A stretch of DNA of 5,558 bases from JBFFSQ01 sp041572275. GTDB lineage: Bacteria > Pseudomonadota > Gammaproteobacteria > SZUA-229. Numbering within the stretch: the stretch's first letter is position 1; each line of letters begins with the position of its first letter. The notes beneath the pieces are model-generated. The model was given only the letters and a program-made list of their open reading frames with translations, was not told where the DNA came from and did not search any database. The stretch is taken from positions 1-5,558 of the forward strand of contig JBFFSQ010000195.1 of the NCBI GenBank assembly GCA_041572275.1, written 5' to 3'. Both the position numbers and the translations under genes were made by a program. This document shows, piece after piece, positions 1 through 4,693 of the stretch.

Positions 1-306
1 TAGCTTTATTTTGTTGCTACTACTATCAAATATAATTTGCCAAAGCACTTCATCTTCGCTTTTGCTGTATGTGGTTTTCCATAGCGTAAGATATGATGAT
101 TGTCTGTTTAGAGTATCAATATACTCCAATGAAGTATTACTACCTATTTCTTGTTTGATTGCTTCGCAGACTTCCTTAAAGCGTTTTTCAGTGAACCAGG
201 TACCTGCTTCTATCTCAGATTCAAGCACATACGATGATAAAGACTCAAAATCATTTGTCTCATGACAGTTGATAATAGACTGAACGAGCGCTTTATTTCC
301 CTTCAT
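1..306 (-). CDS. Uncharacterised small protein, possibly NTF2-like, N-terminal 102 residues (3' end off window)
   Basis: The frame is open from an ATG at 304-306 to the window edge and encodes 102 residues with no stop. The start is set by an AAGGAG site 7 bases upstream (314-319). There is no signal peptide or membrane segment, so a cytoplasmic protein is expected. It begins MKGNKALVQSIINCHETNDF, then has an acidic helical stretch (FTEKRFKEVCEAIKQEIG, residues 38-55) and ends with LTLWKTTYSKSEDEVLWQII (residues 73-92), an alternating pattern of beta strands. A helical start followed by strands with a conserved Trp, as in LWK and VLWQI, is reminiscent of NTF2-like/SnoaL-like small proteins. 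That is my inference from pattern, not a confirmed family, and no catalytic residue can be named. It lies 368 bases downstream of the ankyrin gene on the same strand, too far for obvious coupling. A plus-strand frame over the same bases is an antisense shadow without a ribosome site. Confidence 0.8.
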   Translation of the reverse strand, partial: MKGNKALVQSIINCHETNDFESLSSYVLESEIEAGTWFTEKRFKEVCEAIKQEIGSNTSLEYIDTLNRQSSYLTLWKTTYSKSEDEVLWQIIFDSSSNKIKL

Positions 307-313
307 GAAATAT

Positions 314-319
314 CTCCTT
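314..319 (-). promoter_or_regulatory. Shine-Dalgarno site of the left-edge gene
   Basis: Read on the minus strand this is AAGGAG, followed by a 7-base spacer (ATATTTC) and the ATG at 304-306. It is the best ribosome binding site in the window and is the main reason for calling a minus-strand gene here. Confidence 0.8.
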
Positions 320-329
320 GATTTATAAT

Positions 330-345
330 TGTGATCTGGTGCACC
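330..345 (-). promoter_or_regulatory. Possible CRP-type site upstream of the left-edge gene
   Basis: On the minus strand the 16 bases read GGTGCACCAGATCACA. Against the known CRP core TGTGA-N6-TCACA, the right half is perfect and the left half matches 3 of 5. The flanking AATT also suits a CRP site. Its centre is about 31 bases upstream of the ATG, so if real it would sit in the leader or over the promoter, where repression is more likely than activation. One 8-of-10 match in an AT-rich spacer can be chance. Confidence 0.2.
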
Positions 346-674
346 CTCATTTTCTCTATGAGGTTAGCGGGTTAAAAAAACTCTCAACGGCACCTTGTTC
401 TCTGAATCTTATTCTCTCACACACAATCGTAACAATGCTTTATTTTAAACTGACCACCACTTCATACTCAAACAATTGAATATCTTCATTACCCCTACTT
501 ATTACAGCCAAACTCAGAGCTGGGAAGCTTTACTCCAAATTTCAGCCTCCCCCTTAAAAGACAATGAATCATACATCCCTGTCATCGCCAGAACACCTGA
601 TACCCAGGCATTCATACATTTAAATACAGTTTTTTATATTGTAATATTCAACATAGCTCTGTATACCGCACAGA

Positions 675-2120
675 TCATTCCAGGCATTGAGGGTGTCCAC
701 ATATAGCTGAACAATTATTTTTAACCCGCTTAAAATCATCTACCATATTACATGCCATGACCTCAGCAAACTCCTTTTTAACTTCAAGACAGGCATTATC
801 ACGATAAGGTATAACAATACGCTTCTGCTGTTTACCTGATGCAGGGCATGTATAGGTATGTGTAATTTCTCTTTGTCGTTCATTTTGCTGCTGTGCCTGG
901 TCCTGGCTCCTTTTTCTAGCTGAACCGCTGCTATTTTTTCCAGATGACAGGGAATTGAGATTAGTACCGCCCGTGTCTGAAATAACATCTTTAGCAAAGG
1001 CCGTGGTAATGTCTGCCTTGTCAGAGGAAGAGAGATCTGATCGATTCACTTGTGATGCACCGGCTGCCAACACAAGGGCTTTCATGAATAAGTCACTACT
1101 GCTTTCACTTGCTTTCTTATTATTTCTTTTTGCTTTATCACGTTCCACTTCTTCCGAATATTCATCACGACTGTCATAAGCAGTATTTCCAAAATGATCA
1201 ACAGTATTCGTATTTGCCCCTAGCGACACCAACAGATTCGCTGCCTTGTTATTATCTCTTCTAACAGCAACAAAATATGGCGTCCATCCTTTACTGTTTG
1301 TAATATTGAGATACTTCTGTATTAGTGCTTGTTTAACATTACGTGAGTTATTACCAGTAACATAATCTGCATATACTTTATTAGTCAACCACTTAATAGA
1401 TTTAACCTTCCCCCACTTTGCCGCAGTATGTAACGGAGTATTTCCCCTGCCATTTTGACCCCAAATGTCTGCCCCATGCTTAATTAATACATCTGCCACT
1501 TTAAAAGCTTCATTCAATATTGCTTCATCTATCGCTCTTCTGCCATTGAAACAATTAGCATTAACATCTGCTCCCGCCTCAATAAGCAATTCATAGATCT
1601 CTATATTATTCGGACCATACTTCTTCCGGTATTTTGCACTCCTTGCGTGGTGCGCAGCGTAGCACAACGGTGTAAATAGATCGCTGCTTACTGAGTTAAC
1701 AAATTCTTTTAAATTCCCCTGTGAATTAAAAGTAAACCCTCCCTTGCCTGCGTCTATTTTTCTTGCGGCATTCAAAATTATATTCATACTCTCTTTATTT
1801 TGAAACCTTGCAGCAAGATGCAAAGCAGTCACACCATATTGTCCCTTTGAGCCAATATCTACTTTTGGCTCAGCGCTTTTATTTAAAATTGCTCGCAAAC
1901 AACGTGGGCAGTTCACAGATAGCAACAAAGCATCTTTCCCTGCAGAACTATCGTAACTGTCTGTTGATAAGTGCTCGTTAAAATCTACACCGGGTGTTTT
2001 GGCTAAAGACTTCAGATGATTAACGTCATATCGTTTAGCCGCTTGTATTGATGCTGATGTACAACCAGATAAAACATGCACAATAAATAGTGTTAGCAGT
2101 ACCGCATAAAGATTATTCAT
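675..2120 (-). CDS. Ankyrin-repeat lipoprotein with a cysteine-rich C-terminal tail
   Basis: This 481-residue protein starts at an ATG with AAAGGA 8 bases upstream (2129-2134). Residues 1-20 form a lipoprotein signal ending in the lipobox LSGC, so Cys20 should be lipidated. Thr at +2 predicts the outer membrane under the E. coli Lol rule. The n-region (MNNLY) oddly lacks Lys or Arg. Ankyrin-type repeats run from about 58 to 315: 58-90, 94-122, 148-189 (long insert), 192-221, 225-250, 277-306 and a final half repeat. The best matches are GVTALHLAAR (96-105), LLIEAGADVN (178-187) and NTPLHTAAKWG (227-237). A hydrophilic linker (about 316-418) is rich in Ser, Lys, Asp and Gln. The tail (419-481) has six cysteines: 425, 444, 457, 470, 474 and 479. 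Ankyrin repeats bind proteins, so an envelope binding or scaffold role is likely, but the partner is unknown. Periplasmic ankyrin proteins sometimes act as immunity partners of phospholipase effectors, but none is visible here. Confidence 0.92.
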   Translation of the reverse strand: MNNLYAVLLTLFIVHVLSGCTSASIQAAKRYDVNHLKSLAKTPGVDFNEHLSTDSYDSSAGKDALLLSVNCPRCLRAILNKSAEPKVDIGSKGQYGVTALHLAARFQNKESMNIILNAARKIDAGKGGFTFNSQGNLKEFVNSVSSDLFTPLCYAAHHARSAKYRKKYGPNNIEIYELLIEAGADVNANCFNGRRAIDEAILNEAFKVADVLIKHGADIWGQNGRGNTPLHTAAKWGKVKSIKWLTNKVYADYVTGNNSRNVKQALIQKYLNITNSKGWTPYFVAVRRDNNKAANLLVSLGANTNTVDHFGNTAYDSRDEYSEEVERDKAKRNNKKASESSSDLFMKALVLAAGASQVNRSDLSSSDKADITTAFAKDVISDTGGTNLNSLSSGKNSSGSARKRSQDQAQQQNERQREITHTYTCPASGKQQKRIVIPYRDNACLEVKKEFAEVMACNMVDDFKRVKNNCSAICGHPQCLE

Positions 2121-2440
2121 GCACTCTATCCTTTATTTGTTATTATCAAAATACATAAACAAAATAGTATGCACGAGATAACACCAATATGCATGAAGTA
2201 ACTTACATCACGATTTATTTTGAGATGTATAGTTGATACTTATCATAAAATAACTTAATACTTGAATTTCTAACTATTGATAGGGGCGACTGCTGACTGC
2301 TAATACAAGCGATTACTCTCTGATCCAGTCTTTTCTGTGGGCTATTGATGAGGATCAACAAGGCCAGCCCTTGATTTACTTCTGTCTTTACGAGCCAATC
2401 ACGTCTGACCCCATTGATTCTTGTGAATCTTGAAAACAAA
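2121..2440. other. Intergenic stretch between the ankyrin gene and the DUF4760-like gene
   Basis: About 320 bases without a convincing gene. The part next to the ankyrin gene carries its ribosome site (2129-2134) and the TATGCA repeats. A 74-codon minus-strand frame (2215-2439) starts two bases beyond the end of the DUF4760-like gene. It begins only at a TTG, with a weak GGGAG-type site about 11 bases upstream, and the product (MFSRFTRINGVRRDWLVKTE...) resembles no family I know. It is probably non-coding or a relic. A tandem 7-base duplication, GACTGCT twice, lies at 2288-2301. TCTGACCCC at 2404-2412 is a word that recurs at 3036-3043. A small dyad GATTC-TTGT-GAATC (2416-2429) has no T-run and is not a clear terminator. 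Confidence 0.55.
2168..2196. repeat. Two direct TATGCAYGA repeats upstream of the ankyrin gene
   Basis: TATGCACGA (2168-2176) and TATGCATGA (2188-2196) have the same orientation and start exactly 20 bases apart, about two helical turns. They lie 48-76 bases upstream of the ankyrin ATG, where a promoter is expected. Such spacing would suit a regulator binding one face of the helix. No regulator is known for this sequence and I could not pick a convincing -35/-10 pair nearby. Confidence 0.25.
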
Positions 2441-2959
2441 CTAATGCTTTCTCCCTAACTTAATATCTTCTTTCCATTTTATACCGTACTTTTCAACATG
2501 CTCATAAAGCCTAGGTTCTGACCTGGCATCTCTTCTTCCCTTAATAAAGGCACCGCACTTATCATGAGTATTGATAACAATGGAAAACAAATAATCAAAA
2601 CAGATGCTCTCATTGTATACATCATGCTCAATTTTAATCGAGATGGTTTCAAGGTGACGCAACAACGTTGTTAACAATGCATTTACTTGTATAACCTGGT
2701 CTGCATCAAGATCATTAACAACATCTTTATACGTCCTTTTATCAACAAGCAAATCCCAATCATATTCCTTACCAAGCATCTCAAGGCTTTGAAAAATATC
2801 ACCTGACAGGATTTGTGTTAACACTTCCTCTGCGGCTTTCTTTTTATTCCAATCCAAGGTTTTCTTAATTTGCAGGAACGCAAGAAATATTGACACAGGC
2901 AAAAGCGCAGCCGTAAAAACATCAGCCGAAACCTTTAGAAACTCATATGACTCATTCAT
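2441..2959 (-). CDS. Small membrane-anchored DUF4760-like protein
   Basis: The protein has 172 residues from the ATG at 2957-2959. This start is preferred over an ATG 17 codons upstream (3010) because CGGAG lies 6 bases before it and the extra residues do not look conserved. Residues about 10-32 form one hydrophobic helix (FTAALLPVSIFLAFLQIKK), followed at once by a basic W-N-K-K-K-A-A segment, which predicts a short outer N-terminus and a cytoplasmic body. The body is alpha-helical. It has the arrangement I associate with DUF4760 proteins: a Leu-rich helix ending in LRHLETISIKIEHDVYNE, then FDYLFSIV and a late stretch with FIKGRRDARSEPRLYEHVEK. The family assignment is from memory of that pattern. 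Its function is unknown and no catalytic motif is visible. It stands alone, 320 bases upstream of the ankyrin gene on the same strand, and is AT-rich. Confidence 0.85.
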   Translation of the reverse strand: MNESYEFLKVSADVFTAALLPVSIFLAFLQIKKTLDWNKKKAAEEVLTQILSGDIFQSLEMLGKEYDWDLLVDKRTYKDVVNDLDADQVIQVNALLTTLLRHLETISIKIEHDVYNESICFDYLFSIVINTHDKCGAFIKGRRDARSEPRLYEHVEKYGIKWKEDIKLGRKH

Positions 2960-2965
2960 AATTAT

Positions 2966-2970
2966 CTCCG
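2966..2970 (-). promoter_or_regulatory. Shine-Dalgarno site that fixes the start of the DUF4760-like gene
   Basis: Minus strand CGGAG, then the 6-base spacer ATAATT and the ATG at 2957-2959. The longer frame starting at 3010 has no such site, so the shorter start is chosen. Confidence 0.65.
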
Positions 2971-3040
2971 CGCTGTATAAATTACAATAAACAGATTTAG
3001 AATAGACCATTCTTTAATATTAGAGAAAGCTGTGATCTGA

Positions 3041-3157
3041 CCCTGCTTATTTCAAAGAACACAGGTTCCCGACTGTGACTGTGTTGTGCGATGTGTACGG
3101 GTACACCAGGTAGATAAAATCGGGGTTTCATGGCAACCATTCCGCCCTATTGCTTAG
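3041..3157 (+). pseudogene. Possible gene remnant: tail with DKIGVSWQ motif
   Basis: An open plus-strand frame with no ATG ends at TAG 3155-3157 and closes with VHQVDKIGVSWQPFRPIA. The words DK-x-G-V-S-W-Q recall the C-terminal end of PhnB / 3-demethylubiquinone-9 methyltransferase-like proteins of the VOC superfamily, which often read DKFGVSWQ. Residues upstream of it (PDCDCVVRCVRV) do not look like that family. At best this is a decayed fragment of about 20 residues. A chance resemblance is quite possible. Confidence 0.22.
3093..3106. repeat. Operator-like dyad GTGTAC-GG-GTACAC
   Basis: A perfect 6-bp inverted repeat with a 2-base centre. The shape and size suit a dimeric repressor of the GntR or TetR type. 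It lies 134-147 bases upstream of the DUF4760-like start and inside the possible remnant frame. No matching regulator is visible, so assignment is not possible. Confidence 0.35.
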
Positions 3158-3190
3158 TTTAAACTACACTAATTTCTTTTAGATTATCCC

Positions 3191-3217
3191 AATTAAAGAG
3201 CTCCGCCCTCTTTAATT
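3191..3217. repeat. Perfect 10-bp inverted repeat with 7-base loop
   Basis: AATTAAAGAG (3191-3200) and CTCTTTAATT (3208-3217) are exact reverse complements around CTCCGCC. As RNA it could form a hairpin from either strand. The stem is AT-rich, so it is only a weak terminator candidate, although TTTAATT follows on the plus strand. It stands exactly where AT-rich DNA gives way to GC-rich DNA, so it may mark the end of an inserted segment or be the terminator of a lost gene. Confidence 0.6.
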
Positions 3218-3355
3218 ACTGCTATCGCCATTGCAGCCGTCATCTGTATACGCCTCATCTGGCCTTCGAGATATGGGTCGGCACTGGGCCGGGAGCTGTT
3301 GCGGATTGCTGTGATTGGCTTGTCACTCCTGGTGATCGGCGCCCACTGGCCATAA
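3197..3355 (+). pseudogene. 3' remnant of a membrane-protein gene
   Basis: The plus-strand frame between TAA 3194-3196 and TAA 3353-3355 has no ATG or GTG before its hydrophobic core, so it cannot be a normal complete gene. From about 3215 it encodes ITAIAIAAVICIRLIWP, a basic turn (SRYGSALGRELLR) and IAVIGLSLLVIGAHWP, which looks like two short membrane helices at the end of an inner-membrane protein. GC is about 57-58% by hand count of two lines, against 33-38% further left, and the frame uses many C- or G-ending codons. I do not recognise the family. A MAPEG-like or other small membrane protein is conceivable. The 5' part was probably removed when the AT-rich segment arrived or by deletion. 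Fairly sure it is coding-derived, unsure of identity. Confidence 0.5.
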
Positions 3356-3471
3356 GATGTACTGGTAAGTATCTGCCTCGGGGCAATTTGGCAAAATGTA
3401 ATCAGGTTGCTCTCTGACTATTACGCATCAAGACCACAGCAATCTCATAATTCTTAATTATATCAATACAT

Positions 3472-3485
3472 TGCGTAATCACGCA
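3472..3485. promoter_or_regulatory. Dyad TGCGT-AATC-ACGCA upstream of the cyclase promoter
   Basis: A perfect 5-bp inverted repeat centred about 48 bases upstream of the predicted transcription start of the cyclase gene. The left arm with its flank (TGCGTAAT, 3472-3479) is repeated inverted at 3420-3427 (ATTACGCA), giving three half-sites within 66 bases. The position just upstream of a weak -35 fits an activator site. The regulator is unknown. Confidence 0.4.
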
Positions 3486-3511
3486 GGTTTAGTCTGGTAT
3501 TCTCAATACTC

Positions 3512-3520
3512 TGCTATACT
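3512..3520 (+). promoter_or_regulatory. Extended -10 promoter of the diguanylate cyclase gene
   Basis: TGCTATACT combines an extended TG with the -10 hexamer TATACT (3515-3520). No good -35 lies 16-18 bases upstream (GTCTGG or TCTGGT), which suggests dependence on the extended -10 or on an activator. Transcription should start near 3527, giving a leader of only about 24 bases before the ATG at 3551. Confidence 0.6.
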
Positions 3521-3550
3521 TTTTTCATATGAGTCTAATAATAAATACCC

Positions 3551-4666
3551 ATGAATTTTGAGCTAGATGATCTGTGGCTGGATAAGATGGAGGGATTAAG
3601 CAATTTTAGCATCCCCCAGAAACGCCGTATTTATCGTATTCTGATGGTTTTTGTTGCTGGCAGCAGCTATTTCATCGATACCCTTATTCTGATTCTGTTT
3701 GCAACAGCCGGCACCATCGACTCACATGTCCCCCTCTATTATGCGATAGCCGCGTTAATCCATATTACGCTGTTCTCTTTCATCCACTGGACAGGTATCA
3801 GTGAACGTTGCCCAAATCCTCATTTGACTGTATTTCAAATGACCTATTCCATATTGGTGCAAATCGCAGGAATAATCATTGCGCCACAAATTACTCAATT
3901 GTTTCTGGGCATCATGTTCATCATCTTCACGTTTGGCACATTGCGCATATCATTAAAACAGACTTTGGTTGTCTGGTTTTTTACCTGTCTGGCAATCGCC
4001 ATCACCTTGAGCCAGCTTGAAAATGCCAATCTCGGGATTATTTCACCATCCGGGTTCGAAGCCATTATAGTTGGTATTGCATTCGCCACGATACTGCTTC
4101 GTTGTATCGGACTGGGTTATTATGCAACTGCACTCCGCATGAAATTGTATGAAAAAACATATTCACTACAACATGCAGCAACATATGATGAGCTAACTGG
4201 CTTACTCAATCGCAGCAATATTCTGACCGCTATTAATCAACATATTGATCTGTGTAGGCGTAAAAATATTGTGAGTAGTGTTGTGATGATTGATATCGAT
4301 CACTTTAAAAATATCAACGATACATTAGGTCATGTAACAGGTGATGCAGTATTAAAGAGGTTGGCCAAAGAAATCGATTTATCGAAACGTGATACAGACC
4401 ATTTAGGCCGCTATGGCGGAGAAGAATTTATCATGTTACTCACAGCAACAAACCTGGAAGAAGCCAGGCTCATGATGGAACGGATTAGAATCATCATAGC
4501 TGACCTCCACTGGCATGATTTTAGAGAAAACATAAAAGTAACCGTATCCTGTGGCATTACAGAAATCCATGCAACTGATAATCAGGAACAACTGATTGCC
4601 CGTGCAGATCAGGCCTTATATGAAGCTAAACATAATGGCCGAAATATGACCTGCACCATCGCTTAA
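3551..4666 (+). CDS. Six-transmembrane GGDEF diguanylate cyclase
   Basis: This 371-residue inner-membrane enzyme makes c-di-GMP from two GTP. Six hydrophobic helices lie at about 30-52, 61-80, 95-113, 114-134, 138-155 and 169-190, with an N-terminal cytoplasmic tail. The loop GISERCPNPHLTVFQM (82-97) resembles a recurring feature of six-helix cyclases (G-n-r-x-x-D-P-s-L-T-x-x-Q), so the sensor belongs to a known but unnamed type; its ligand is unknown. A linker helix leads to DELTGLLNR (213-221), the start of the GGDEF domain. The active site is complete by alignment to PleD: Asp248 and Glu291 for metal, Asn256 and Asp265 for substrate, and the RYGGEEF signature (287-293). The inhibitory site RxxD is present (Arg280-Asp283), so product feedback is likely. 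There is no EAL domain. The start has no clear Shine-Dalgarno site; Met13 is a possible alternative. The gene is convergent with the LysR gene, 27 bases away. Confidence 0.95.
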   Translation: MNFELDDLWLDKMEGLSNFSIPQKRRIYRILMVFVAGSSYFIDTLILILFATAGTIDSHVPLYYAIAALIHITLFSFIHWTGISERCPNPHLTVFQMTYSILVQIAGIIIAPQITQLFLGIMFIIFTFGTLRISLKQTLVVWFFTCLAIAITLSQLENANLGIISPSGFEAIIVGIAFATILLRCIGLGYYATALRMKLYEKTYSLQHAATYDELTGLLNRSNILTAINQHIDLCRRKNIVSSVVMIDIDHFKNINDTLGHVTGDAVLKRLAKEIDLSKRDTDHLGRYGGEEFIMLLTATNLEEARLMMERIRIIIADLHWHDFRENIKVTVSCGITEIHATDNQEQLIARADQALYEAKHNGRNMTCTIA

Positions 4667-4693
4667 AAAAAATACACCCTGTTCATTAGTTAT

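Larger units (their letters stand above)
307..674. other. Intergenic stretch between the left-edge gene and the ankyrin gene
   Basis: No convincing gene is present. The first 60 bases hold the Shine-Dalgarno site, the CRP-like sequence and a small hairpin, CCTCAT-TTTCTCT-ATGAGG (345-363). A 13-base word, AGCGGGTTAAAAA (366-378), recurs inverted at 718-730 inside the end of the ankyrin gene. The part from about 520 to 640 is somewhat richer in GC than its surroundings and supports short frames on both strands. On the minus strand there is a 33-codon frame starting MNAWVSGVLAMTG, but it has no ribosome site. I see no clear promoter for the left-edge gene and no terminator with a T-run after the ankyrin gene. 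Confidence 0.6.
2960..3190. other. Non-coding stretch upstream of the DUF4760-like gene
   Basis: It should contain the promoter of the minus-strand gene. A weak -10-like TTATAC lies about 20 bases upstream of the ATG with no good -35. TGTGATCTGACCC at 3031-3043 shares TCTGACCC with 2404-2412 and TGTGATCTG with 330-338. GC rises to about 56% over 3061-3110 and falls again after 3150. A perfect 12-base palindrome, TAGTTTAAACTA, lies at 3155-3166. The plus-strand frame 3041-3157 is listed separately. Confidence 0.5.

Noticed and set aside
11..265. Plus-strand frame of 84 codons at the left edge
   Set aside because: It is antisense to the minus-strand frame that has an excellent AAGGAG site and better protein character.
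658..674. Hairpin TCTGT-ATACCGC-ACAGA after the ankyrin stop as a terminator
   Set aside because: The stem is only 5 bp and no T-run follows on the minus strand.
476..706. Plus-strand frame of 76 codons starting at TTG
   Set aside because: It has no ribosome site, overlaps the end of the ankyrin gene antisense, and the product matches no family I know.
366..730. 13-base inverted pair AGCGGGTTAAAAA / TTTTTAACCCGCT as ends of a mobile element
   Set aside because: One arm lies inside the ankyrin coding region, there is no target duplication, and about 0.2 such pairs are expected by chance in this window.
675..2120. Ankyrin lipoprotein as type VI phospholipase immunity protein
   Set aside because: No effector or secretion gene is visible beside it and the six-cysteine tail is not a known feature of that group.
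2215..2439. Minus-strand frame of 74 codons after the DUF4760-like gene
   Set aside because: It has only a TTG start with a weak, distant ribosome site and no recognisable protein features. It is described with the intergenic stretch instead.
307..3190. Integron cassette array with attC sites
   Set aside because: Same-strand orphan genes suggested it, but the spacers are too long and I found no paired GTTRRRY / RYYYAAC sites forming an attC fold.
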